Shown: piece after piece, positions 43,992-52,475 of the stretch
Position numbering within the stretch: the first letter of the stretch is position 1
Layout of the letters: each line of letters begins with the position of its first letter
NCBI GenBank assembly: GCA_012839345.1
Contig: DUNN01000036.1
Coordinates: 186,001-250,000, forward strand
Length of the DNA stretch: 64,000 nucleotides
Direction of reading: 5' to 3'
Source of the DNA: Clostridiales bacterium
Lineage (GTDB): Bacteria > Bacillota > Clostridia > Oscillospirales > Acutalibacteraceae
Notes under the pieces: generated by a model
What the model saw: the letters and a program-made list of their open reading frames with translations, nothing else
Told to the model about the DNA's origin: nothing
Database searches by the model: none
Made by a program: the position numbers and the translations under genes

Positions 43992-44531
43992 TTGAGAAAT
44001 GATATTGAGTCGGTTTTGTTCACAGAGGAGCAGCTTTCCAGAATTGTAAAGAATATGGGAAAGCGCATCAGCGAGGATTACAAGGATAAAAATCTGTTGA
44101 TGATTAGTGTTTTAAAGGGTTCTGTGGTGTTTATGGCCGACCTTATGCGCGCGGTCACCATCCCGTGCAGCATTGACTTTATGTCCGTATCCAGTTACGG
44201 TTCCGGCACTAAGACCTCTGGCGTTGTAAAAATTACAAAGGACCTTGATATTAATTTGGAAGGTTACGACCTTTTGGTTGTTGAAGATATTCTTGACAGC
44301 GGCCTCACCTTGAGCTACATACTCGAGCTGCTGCAGTCCCGCTCGCCAAAGAGCATCCGGCTTTGCACGCTGTTTGATAAGCCTGACCGGCGTACTGCCG
44401 ATATTAAAGCGGATTATGTTGGAACGGTTGTTCCGGACGAATTCATTGTCGGGTACGGTCTGGATTACGCGGAGAAGTACCGGAATCTTCCGTTTGTCGG
44501 TATTTTAAAGCCGGAAGTTTATTCGAAATAA
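43992..44531 (+). CDS. hpt: Hypoxanthine phosphoribosyltransferase
   Basis: This 179-residue purine salvage enzyme converts hypoxanthine or guanine plus PRPP to IMP or GMP. The PRPP site is LLVVEDILDSGLTLSYIL near residues 95-112, the N-terminal loop VLKGSVVFMADLMR and the C-terminal VGYGLDYAEKYRNLPFVGIL. The TTG start is preceded by AAGGAGTG. It lies between tilS and ftsH. Confidence 0.96.
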   Translation: MRNDIESVLFTEEQLSRIVKNMGKRISEDYKDKNLLMISVLKGSVVFMADLMRAVTIPCSIDFMSVSSYGSGTKTSGVVKITKDLDINLEGYDLLVVEDILDSGLTLSYILELLQSRSPKSIRLCTLFDKPDRRTADIKADYVGTVVPDEFIVGYGLDYAEKYRNLPFVGILKPEVYSK

Positions 44532-44558
44532 TCCAAGCCGATTCGGCTCAGGTAAGGA

Positions 44559-46457
44559 GTGATTACCACGGACAATAAGAAAACCATTAAAAATATAGCT
44601 CTGGTTCTTGGCGTCCCAATTCTGCTGTTTATTCTAATTGCGTGGATTTACGGCAGCCGGCCGCAGAAGACTTATAATTATTCCGATATTGTCAACAATT
44701 TTAAAACGCAACAGGTGACGGGATTTTCCCTGGATATGGGAAGCGGGGATATGATCATCACCTTGAAGGACAACACGAAAATCTCTTATGTTGCTCCGAA
44801 TTCCTTGTTGATTTATCAGGAAATTTCGCCGTACATTGAGCAGTACAACAAGGACAATCCCTCGAAGCCCATGACTTTCGACCTGAAACGCCCGGCGGAA
44901 ACGTCGTGGCTGACCAGCATGATCCCCATGTTGGTGATTATGATCGCCATGGTGCTGGTATGGTGGTTCATGATTAAGCGCCTCAACAGCGGCATGGGCG
45001 ACGCGGGCAAGCAGATGAATTTCGGCAAGGCTCGTGTAAAGCAGATGGCCGACGAGAAGCGCAAAACCACGTTTGCCGATGTGGCAGGCGCGGATGAAGA
45101 AAAAGAGGAACTGCGTGAAATTGTGGAGTTCCTGAAAAATCCGAGAAAATACAACGAGCTGGGCGCGCGGATTCCGAAGGGCGTGCTGCTGGTGGGCCCT
45201 CCCGGTACTGGTAAAACCCTGCTGGCCCGCGCGGTTGCTGGCGAGGCTGGGGTGCCGTTCTTCTCCATTTCCGGCTCTGATTTTGTGGAAATGTTCGTAG
45301 GCGTCGGTGCATCCCGTGTGCGCGACCTGTTCGAACAGGCTAAGAAGAATTCCCCCTGCATTATTTTTATTGATGAAATTGACGCGGTCGGCCGTCAGCG
45401 CGGCGCCGGACTTGGCGGCGGGCATGACGAACGCGAACAGACTTTGAATCAGTTGCTGGTGGAAATGGACGGCTTTGGCGCGAACGAAGGCGTTATTATG
45501 ATCGCCGCCACCAACCGTCCGGATATCCTTGACCCGGCACTGATGCGCCCCGGCCGTTTTGATCGTCAGGTCATGGTTGGCTATCCGGATATTAAGGGCC
45601 GCGAAGAAATCCTCAAGGTTCACGCCCGCGGCAAGCCGATTGCCCCGGATGTGGAACTGAAAACCATCGCAAAGTCGACCGCTGGGTTTACCGGCGCCGA
45701 TTTGGAAAACCTTTTGAACGAAGCGGCGCTTCTTGCGGCGCGTAAGAACCTGAAAGCCATTACCATGAATGAAATTGAGGAAGCTTCCATTAAGGTTGTA
45801 ATGGGCACCGAAAAGAAGAGTCATGTAATGACCGAAAAGGAAAAAACGTTGACGGCTTACCACGAAGGCGGTCATGCCGTGACTGCGTATTTCTGCCCGA
45901 CTCAGGACCCGGTTCACCAGATTTCCATCATCCCCCGCGGAATGGCGGGCGGTTATACCATGCAGCTTCCAACGGAAGACCGTTCCTACAAATCCCGCAA
46001 GGAAATGCTGGAAGAGCTGAATGTTCTTCTGGGCGGCAGAGTGGCAGAAGCGCTTACGCTTGATGATATTTCCACCGGTGCTTCCAACGATATTGAACGC
46101 GCGACCAAAATTGCGCGCAGCATGGTAACTAAATACGGCATGACGGATGAACTTGGCCCGATTATGTACGGTCAGGATGACAGTGAACCGTTCCTTGGCC
46201 GTGATATGGGGCACATCCGGAATTATTCTGAAACGACAGCGTCATCAATCGACGAGGAAATCCGCAGCTTGATGATGAACGCTTACCATAAGACGGAAGA
46301 CATTCTCAAGGAGCATATGGATAAACTTCATGAGGTTGCGAAGTACCTGTATCAGAATGAAAAAATGTCGGGCGAACAGTTCCGTGAAATCATGGAAAGG
46401 CCCACCGCCCCGGATGATTCGAACGGGTCAGAAGTGACCGTTACCACAGTAGAATAA
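44559..46457 (+). CDS. ftsH: ATP-dependent zinc metalloprotease FtsH
   Basis: This 632-residue membrane AAA+ protease has two N-terminal transmembrane segments (residues about 11-29 and 118-137). Walker A is [19 protein letters not shown] near residue 217, Walker [15 protein letters not shown], the [23 protein letters not shown] and the zinc site HEGGHAV. The GTG at 44559 overlaps the AAGGAG sequence. The next codons offer only ATT, ACC and ACG at normal spacing, so the exact start is unsettled by a few residues. A terminator follows. Confidence 0.97.
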   Translation: MITTDNKKTIKNIALVLGVPILLFILIAWIYGSRPQKTYNYSDIVNNFKTQQVTGFSLDMGSGDMIITLKDNTKISYVAPNSLLIYQEISPYIEQYNKDNPSKPMTFDLKRPAETSWLTSMIPMLVIMIAMVLVWWFMIKRLNSGMGDAGKQMNFGKARVKQMADEKRKTTFADVAGADEEKEELREIVEFLKNPRKYNELGARIPKGVLLVGPPGTGKTLLARAVAGEAGVPFFSISGSDFVEMFVGVGASRVRDLFEQAKKNSPCIIFIDEIDAVGRQRGAGLGGGHDEREQTLNQLLVEMDGFGANEGVIMIAATNRPDILDPALMRPGRFDRQVMVGYPDIKGREEILKVHARGKPIAPDVELKTIAKSTAGFTGADLENLLNEAALLAARKNLKAITMNEIEEASIKVVMGTEKKSHVMTEKEKTLTAYHEGGHAVTAYFCPTQDPVHQISIIPRGMAGGYTMQLPTEDRSYKSRKEMLEELNVLLGGRVAEALTLDDISTGASNDIERATKIARSMVTKYGMTDELGPIMYGQDDSEPFLGRDMGHIRNYSETTASSIDEEIRSLMMNAYHKTEDILKEHMDKLHEVAKYLYQNEKMSGEQFREIMERPTAPDDSNGSEVTVTTVE

Positions 46458-46459
46458 AA

Positions 46460-46500
46460 ACACAGGGGGAATGTAATCTGCATTTCCCCTTTTGCTGTGT
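46460..46500 (+). terminator. Terminator of the tilS-hpt-ftsH operon
   Basis: GGGGGAATG/CATTTCCCC stem, flanked by outer ACACAG/CTGTGT, with TTTT after the inner stem. Confidence 0.75.
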
Positions 46501-46724
46501 CTATAGGCTCTTCCTTTTTGCAAAGCTTTTGGCCGTGGTGTGCGGCGCAAACCGGAAACACGAAGATATTTCATAATAGGAAATTCTGCAGAAGTGAATT
46601 GGATTTTCAGGCTGCCTGTAACTTCCAAACGGGAGATTTGATTCGGTGGATGTTCCCGTGGCAGCAGGCTTTCATTGATACCATCGGCTTGTTCCCATCA
46701 TCATTGTACATAGGGGGTACTGTT

Positions 46725-47438
46725 ATGCAAAAAAATACTACCCGGGTTTTGTTCGGCATCATGTTTATTGTTGCAGCGGTTATCGTTTTTGGAAACGCCA
46801 CCGGTTTGTGGTATGTGCAGAATTTCAGCGGATGGTGGACGGTTTTCCTGATTGTTCCCGGTTTGGCCGGACTGATCAGCTATGGCTATAATACAGGCAG
46901 CCTTATTCTGGTGCTTCTGGGCACGTGGCTGCTGGCGCGTGCACAGGGTTGGCTTCCCTGGCAGTTGGCGAACAGCCTTATATGGGTCGTGATTTTACTG
47001 CTGATTGGCTTGCGCCTGATTGTGGGCAACCGTCGCTGGCATCCGTCGTGGAACGGCCATGCTCCGAACGACGCTGCGGTGTTTGAAGGTGTGAAGGGCG
47101 CAAACGACACAAGCGGTACTGTGAACTACAGCGCAATTTTCAGCTCGGTGGAGGTAGCAAATACCTCCACTGCATTCTTCGGCGGAACGATTTCCGCGGT
47201 GTTTGGTGGGGCTGTCATTGACCTGCGCAACGCGGTTCCGGTGAATGGAGCGGTGTTGGAAGCCAATTCGGTATTCGGCGGAATTACGATTTTTGCTCCG
47301 CAGAATTGTCGGATTCAGGTGAGCGGCGCGCCTTTCCTTGGCGGCTGCCAGTGCACAGCGGTGCGCCCGAACGATCCTTCGCTGCCCTTGCTGATCATTC
47401 GGTATACTTCCGTTTTTGGGGGAGTCAACATTAATTAG
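46725..47438 (+). CDS. LiaF-like membrane protein
   Basis: This 237-residue protein has four closely spaced N-terminal hydrophobic segments (residues 7-105). A C-terminal beta-rich domain has repeated FGG motifs (IFSSVEVANTSTAFFGGTISAVFGGAVIDLRNA, SVFGGITIFAPQNC, TSVFGGVNIN), typical of the LiaF / cell-wall-active antibiotic response family. LiaF proteins usually restrain a LiaS sensor kinase, but no two-component genes are near. ATG 46725 has GGGGG before it; longer in-frame extensions lack support. Confidence 0.82.
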   Translation: MQKNTTRVLFGIMFIVAAVIVFGNATGLWYVQNFSGWWTVFLIVPGLAGLISYGYNTGSLILVLLGTWLLARAQGWLPWQLANSLIWVVILLLIGLRLIVGNRRWHPSWNGHAPNDAAVFEGVKGANDTSGTVNYSAIFSSVEVANTSTAFFGGTISAVFGGAVIDLRNAVPVNGAVLEANSVFGGITIFAPQNCRIQVSGAPFLGGCQCTAVRPNDPSLPLLIIRYTSVFGGVNIN

Positions 47439-47660
47439 CAGGATACATACCGCTTTTTATAGAGCCAGGCACGGTCAAAAGTTTCCCATTGATTCATACT
47501 TGTTTTTGGGGAACCTGATTTCTGCCAAAGTCGGACTCTTTTAGGGTCTGGTTTTGGCGGTATTCCGCCCGACTTGAAAGCGGCTTTTGCCTATGGGGAT
47601 TGCTTTTCGGAAGAGAAAGCTGTATTGATTGCAAAAATGCATTAGGAGCGAATTCAGAAC

Positions 47661-49640
47661 ATGACGAAAAAAACGGAATATGGAAATGAGAGCATCTCGT
47701 CGCTGAAAGGCGCGGAACGCGTGCGGCGCCGTCCCGCGGTAATTTTCGGTTCAGACGGCATTGAGGGATGCGAACATTCCATTTTTGAAATTCTGTCCAA
47801 CGCGATTGATGAAGCGCGGCAGGGTTACGGTAAAGAAATTATCATTACACGGTATGAAGATTATTCGGTGGAGATAGAGGACCACGGCCGCGGCTGCCCG
47901 GTGGATTTTAACCCGAAAGAGCAGCGCTACAACTGGGAGTTGGCTTTCTGCGAACTGTATGCCGGCGGAAAGTATAACAACGGTTCCGACGAAAGCTACG
48001 AATATTCCCTCGGCTTGAACGGTCTTGGCCTTTGTTCCACACAGTATGCTTCGGAGTATATGGACGCCGAAATTCGCCGGGACGGATTCCGCTATACCCT
48101 GCATTTTGAGCACGGGGAGAACGTAGGCGGCCTGCATAAGGAACCGTACAAGGGAAAAGATACCGGTTCCAGATTTCGCTGGAAGCCGGATTTAGCGGTT
48201 TTTACCGACATTGCTGTTCCGGTAGAGTACTATTTGGATATTCTGAAACGACAGGCAATTGTAAACGACGGCATCCGCTTCATCTTCCGCAATCAGGTCG
48301 GTTCTTCGTTTGAGGAAACCGTGTTTGTTTACGAACAGGGTATTCTGGACCATGCGAAAGAGATTGCCGGGGAGAATTCCCTGACACCGGTTCAATTCTG
48401 GCAGACGGAACGCAAGGTTCGCGACCGTGAGGACAAGCCGGAGTACAACACCAAGATCAATGTGGCGGTGGCGTTTTCCAACCGAAACCATCAGGTGGAA
48501 TATTACCACAATTCCAGCTGGCTGGAGCACGGCGGTGCGCCGGACAAGGCAGTGCGGAATGCTTTTGTATATCAAATTGATTCGTATTTAAAGCAAAACG
48601 GAAAATACAATAAAAACGAAAGTAAAATTACGTTCGCAGACGTGGAGGACTGCCTGATTCTGGTGATTTCCTCCTTCTCCAACCGGACTTCGTATGAAAA
48701 CCAGACAAAGAAAGCCATTACCAACAAAGGAATTCAGGAAGCGATGACGGATTTTCTGCGCCATCAGCTGGAAATTTACTTCATTGAAAATCCGATGGAT
48801 GCGGACAAAATTGCCGCGCAGGTGCTGATTAATAAGCGCAGCCGCGAGGATGCGGAAAAAACGCGCCTGAATCTGAAAAAGAAACTGACAAGCAACATGG
48901 ATTTGACCAACCGCGTTGCAAAGTTTGTGGACTGCCGCAGCAAAGACGCCAATGAACGCGAGATTTTCATTGTGGAAGGAGATTCTGCTTTGGGCGCCTG
49001 CAAACAGGCGCGTGACCCGAATTTCCAGGCCATTATGCCGATTCGCGGAAAAATCCTCAACTGCCTGAAAGCGGATTACGATAAAATCTTTAAGAGTGAA
49101 ATTATCACCGACCTCATCAAGGTGCTGGGCTGCGGTGTGCAGGTGAAATCCAAAGCGAACAAAGAGCTTTCTTCGTTCGACCTTTCCCTGCTGCGGTGGA
49201 ACAAAATCATCCTCTGCACGGATGCCGACGTGGACGGCTACCAGATTCGCACGCTTCTGTTGACGATGCTTTACCGCCTGACACCGGCGCTGATTGACGA
49301 AGGTAAGGTGTTTATTGCGGAATCCCCCTTGTTTGAAATACAGACAAAGGACGAAACGTATTTTGCCTATACGGAGCGGGAAAAGGACAGCATCCTGAAA
49401 TCACTGGAGGGAAAGAAGTATACTATTCAGCGTTCCAAAGGGCTTGGTGAAAACGAACCCGACATGATGAACCTGACAACCATGAATCCCGCCACGCGCC
49501 GCTTGATTAAGGTGCTTCCGACGGATGCGCAGAAAACCAGCATGGTCTTTGACTTGCTGCTCGGGGATAACTTGAACGGCCGCAAAGACTATATTGCGGA
49601 AAACGGGTATCGTTATATTGAATCTGCTGATGTAAGTTAA
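47661..49640 (+). CDS. Type IIA topoisomerase ATPase subunit (divergent ParE/GyrB-like)
   Basis: This 659-residue protein pairs with the next gene. The GHKL ATPase shows EILSNAIDEARQG, VEIEDHGRGCPVDF and GLNGLGLCSTQYAS. The transducer loop reads SYENQTKKAITNKG. The TOPRIM domain has FIVEGDSALGACKQARD and LCTDADVDGYQIRTLL. Several motifs differ from classical GyrB/ParE (EGDSALG instead of EGDSAGG), placing it in a divergent second topoisomerase type. TAGGAG precedes the ATG. Topoisomerase IV-like decatenation is likely; substrate preference is unknown. Confidence 0.9.
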   Translation: MTKKTEYGNESISSLKGAERVRRRPAVIFGSDGIEGCEHSIFEILSNAIDEARQGYGKEIIITRYEDYSVEIEDHGRGCPVDFNPKEQRYNWELAFCELYAGGKYNNGSDESYEYSLGLNGLGLCSTQYASEYMDAEIRRDGFRYTLHFEHGENVGGLHKEPYKGKDTGSRFRWKPDLAVFTDIAVPVEYYLDILKRQAIVNDGIRFIFRNQVGSSFEETVFVYEQGILDHAKEIAGENSLTPVQFWQTERKVRDREDKPEYNTKINVAVAFSNRNHQVEYYHNSSWLEHGGAPDKAVRNAFVYQIDSYLKQNGKYNKNESKITFADVEDCLILVISSFSNRTSYENQTKKAITNKGIQEAMTDFLRHQLEIYFIENPMDADKIAAQVLINKRSREDAEKTRLNLKKKLTSNMDLTNRVAKFVDCRSKDANEREIFIVEGDSALGACKQARDPNFQAIMPIRGKILNCLKADYDKIFKSEIITDLIKVLGCGVQVKSKANKELSSFDLSLLRWNKIILCTDADVDGYQIRTLLLTMLYRLTPALIDEGKVFIAESPLFEIQTKDETYFAYTEREKDSILKSLEGKKYTIQRSKGLGENEPDMMNLTTMNPATRRLIKVLPTDAQKTSMVFDLLLGDNLNGRKDYIAENGYRYIESADVS

Positions 49641-49692
49641 ACCTTTTCGCGGTTTAACGAAAAGATTATATGGAATAGGGTGGCCTAAATCA

Positions 49693-51924
49693 ATGCCAAA
49701 AAAGAGAACGGAGCAGCATGCGGTTCAGCCGCGTGCGAAGGGAGTTATCGCGGGTGCGGGGGAAGTGATTGAACAGCGCATTACCGACACGCTGGAAACC
49801 AACTACATGCCTTACGCCATGAGCGTGATTCTTTCGCGTGCAATTCCGGAAATTGACGGTTTTAAGCCGTCTCACCGCAAGCTGCTTTATACCATGTATA
49901 AAATGGGCCTTTTGGGGTCTGCAAGAACCAAAAGCGCCAACATTGTTGGGCAGACCATGCGGCTTAACCCACATGGCGATGCCGCGATTTACGACACGAT
50001 GGTGCGCCTCAGCCGTGGCTACGAGGCGCTGCTCCATCCTTATGTTGATTCCAAGGGAAACTTCGGTAAGTTTTATTCCCGGGATATGGCCTGGGCTGCC
50101 TCCCGTTACACGGAAGCACGGCTAGACAGTATCTGCCAGGAGCTATTCCGCGATATCGACAAGGATACCGTGGATTTTGTAGACAATTACGACAATACCA
50201 TGAAGGAGCCAACGCTGCTTCCAGCTACGTTTCCTTCGGTTTTGGTCAATGCCAACACCGGCATTGCGGTGGGCATGGCAAGCTCCATTTGTCCCTTCAA
50301 CCTCAGCGAGGTCTGCCAGACAACGATTGCGCTGATGCGTGACCCGCAGCACGAGGTTGCCTCCACGCTGATTGCCCCGGATTTCCCGGGCGGTGGCCAG
50401 ATTATTTATGACCGTCCCGTTCTGGAGGAGATTTACCGCACCGGGCGCGGCAGTTTTCGTGTGCGCGCGCGCTATTCATATGATAGTTCCGCCAACTGTA
50501 TTGATATTACCCAGATTCCACCGACCACTACGGTGGAAGTGATTGTAGAAAAGATCATCGAGTTGGTGAAACAGGGAAAAGTCAAGGATATTTCCGATAT
50601 CCGCGATGAAACGGGTTTGGACGGCCTCAAAATCACGATTGATTTGAAGCGCGGTGTTGACCCGGACAAGCTGATGCAGCGCCTGTTCAAACTGACAACG
50701 CTGGAAGACAGCTTTTCCTGCAATTTTAACGTTTTGGTGGGCGGCGTTCCCCGTGTAATGGGCGTAGCGGAACTGCTGGAGGAATGGACGGCATTCCGCA
50801 TTGAATGCGTGCGGCGGCGTACGTTTTTCGACCTGACCAAGAAGAAAGAGAAACTTCATCTACTCAAGGGCCTTCAGGCTATTCTGCTGGACATCGACAA
50901 GGCAGTTTCCATTGTCCGTCATACCGAAGAGGAAGCTGAGGTTGTTCCCAACCTGATGATTGGCTTCGGCATCGATGAAACGCAGGCGGAATTTGTGGCG
51001 GAAATCAAATTGCGCCACTTGAACCGTGAATACATTTTGAAGCGTACGGAGGAAATCGGCCAGCTGGAGCAGGAGATTGCAGAGCTGCAGTCGGTTTTGG
51101 ACAGCCGTTCCAAGGTCCAGTCGATTATCATCGCCGAATTGAATGAAGTGGCGAAAAAGTATGGCCAGCCCCGCCGTACCATGCTGATTTATCCGGATGA
51201 GATTGAAGAGTATTCCGAAGAGCAGGATATTCCGGATTATCCGGTGAACCTGTTCTTTACCAAAGAGGGCTACTTCAAGAAAATTACGCCGCTTTCCCTG
51301 CGTATGGGCGGCGACCAGAAGTTGAAGGAAGACGACGTTATTATCCAGCACATAGAAGATACCAATTTGGCAGAACTGCTGTTCTTTACTGACCGCTGCC
51401 AGGTTTACAAAGCAAAAGCAAGCGACTTCAGCGATACGAAGGCTAGCGTTCTGGGCGAATACATTCCGGCAAAGTTGGGGATGGACGAAGGCGAAAGCGC
51501 CGTTTATATGGCGGTGACGAAAGATTACACTGGTTACATGCTGTTCTTCTTTGAAAACGGCAAGGTGGCTAAGGTTGATATGAACGCCTATGCGACCAAA
51601 ACCAACCGTCGCAAGCTCATCGGCGCGTACAGCGACAAGTCGCCCATTGTAGCGATCTTCTACATTCCGGAAGACGGTGAATTTCTGCTGACTTCCTCGC
51701 AGGGTCGGATGCTACTGATTCATACCGGCGCGATTCAAAGCAAGGCAACGCGCAGCACGCAGGGCGTTGCGGTTATGACGCTGAAAAAGAGCGGACGCGT
51801 CCTCAAGGTAGAAGCGTACGAGGAAGGCATGCTGAAACGTCCGGACCGCTACCGTAAAAACATTCCGGCTGCGGGCGCTCTGCCGACGGCAGAGGACACT
51901 GAAGGGGAACAGCTGAAGCTGTAA
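49693..51924 (+). CDS. Type IIA topoisomerase DNA-cleaving subunit (divergent ParC/GyrA-like)
   Basis: This 743-residue subunit cuts and rejoins DNA. It begins with a basic 40-residue tail, then YMPYAMSVILSRAIPEIDGFKPSHRKLLY. The quinolone-region HGDAAIYDTMVRLS follows, then the catalytic Tyr in MAWAASRYTEARL. The coiled-coil arm contains EEIGQLEQEIAELQSVLDSRSKV. The C-terminal third is a reduced beta-pinwheel. It starts 52 bp after the ATPase subunit, so the two form an operon. A classical GyrA-box was not recognised, which fits topoisomerase IV more than gyrase. Confidence 0.91.
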   Translation: MPKKRTEQHAVQPRAKGVIAGAGEVIEQRITDTLETNYMPYAMSVILSRAIPEIDGFKPSHRKLLYTMYKMGLLGSARTKSANIVGQTMRLNPHGDAAIYDTMVRLSRGYEALLHPYVDSKGNFGKFYSRDMAWAASRYTEARLDSICQELFRDIDKDTVDFVDNYDNTMKEPTLLPATFPSVLVNANTGIAVGMASSICPFNLSEVCQTTIALMRDPQHEVASTLIAPDFPGGGQIIYDRPVLEEIYRTGRGSFRVRARYSYDSSANCIDITQIPPTTTVEVIVEKIIELVKQGKVKDISDIRDETGLDGLKITIDLKRGVDPDKLMQRLFKLTTLEDSFSCNFNVLVGGVPRVMGVAELLEEWTAFRIECVRRRTFFDLTKKKEKLHLLKGLQAILLDIDKAVSIVRHTEEEAEVVPNLMIGFGIDETQAEFVAEIKLRHLNREYILKRTEEIGQLEQEIAELQSVLDSRSKVQSIIIAELNEVAKKYGQPRRTMLIYPDEIEEYSEEQDIPDYPVNLFFTKEGYFKKITPLSLRMGGDQKLKEDDVIIQHIEDTNLAELLFFTDRCQVYKAKASDFSDTKASVLGEYIPAKLGMDEGESAVYMAVTKDYTGYMLFFFENGKVAKVDMNAYATKTNRRKLIGAYSDKSPIVAIFYIPEDGEFLLTSSQGRMLLIHTGAIQSKATRSTQGVAVMTLKKSGRVLKVEAYEEGMLKRPDRYRKNIPAAGALPTAEDTEGEQLKL

Positions 51925-52080
51925 AAACAATAAAACAAAAAACGCCGCTGAACAGCCAATAGCTGACAGCGGCGGGACGTTTCAGAGCGGCAAACGCTTT
52001 CGCTCGGATAAGTCCGTTCGTAGATTTCCCGAAAATCTCGGCACTATGCATAGTCCTTTATTCTCCGCATAAAATATTGC

Positions 52081-52109
52081 TTGCAATGGCGTACTTTATG
52101 TGGTAATAT
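52081..52109 (+). promoter_or_regulatory. secG promoter
   Basis: TTGCAA (52081-52086), a 17-bp spacer and TAATAT (52104-52109), 36 bp before the secG ATG. Confidence 0.7.
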
Positions 52110-52144
52110 AATGTAAGTTGTTTAACGTTATTCGGAGGTGCGTC

Positions 52145-52399
52145 ATGTCAGCGGCTGAAATTATTTTCGGAATTATATTGTTACTCTTTTCGATAGCGAT
52201 AACCATCATTGTTCTTCTTCAGGAAGGCCATCAGCAGGATCTTGGGGCGATTACAGGCGGCGCCGATACTTTCTTATCCAAGAATAAGGCTCGTTCGGTT
52301 GATGCGTTTCTTGCAAGATGGACAAAGGTGATTGCAATCGGTTTCTTTATTCTCGTGATTGCAATTAATGTTTATATGTACTTTGCTCCGAAAAAATAA
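52145..52399 (+). CDS. secG: Preprotein translocase subunit SecG
   Basis: This 84-residue membrane protein has two transmembrane segments (residues 4-23 and 60-80) separated by a Gly-rich loop, QQDLGAITGGADTFLSKNKARS, which carries the SecG hallmark GGADTFL. It stimulates SecYEG export. GGAGG stands 6 bp before ATG 52145. RNase R follows after a terminator, the same neighbourhood as in Bacillus. Confidence 0.95.
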   Translation: MSAAEIIFGIILLLFSIAITIIVLLQEGHQQDLGAITGGADTFLSKNKARSVDAFLARWTKVIAIGFFILVIAINVYMYFAPKK

Positions 52400-52405
52400 T
52401 GTTCA

Positions 52406-52438
52406 AAAAGGCCCCGCTGATACGGCGGGGCTTTTTTT
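52406..52438 (+). terminator. Terminator of secG
   Basis: AAAGGCCCCGC/GCGGGGCTTT stem with a 6-7 nt loop and TTTTTTT. Confidence 0.95.
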
Positions 52439-52475
52439 ATTCAATCAATGCGATGATTTCGCAGGAGGAACCAAC

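Noticed and set aside
46497..46724. 76-residue N-terminal extension of the LiaF-like gene
   Set aside because: The sequence before ATG 46725 has no membrane-protein character or ribosome site and overlaps the ftsH terminator.
51943..51974. CGCCGCTG/CAGCGGCG hairpin after the topoisomerase pair
   Set aside because: The stem is real but no T-run follows on the plus strand, so I do not call it a terminator.
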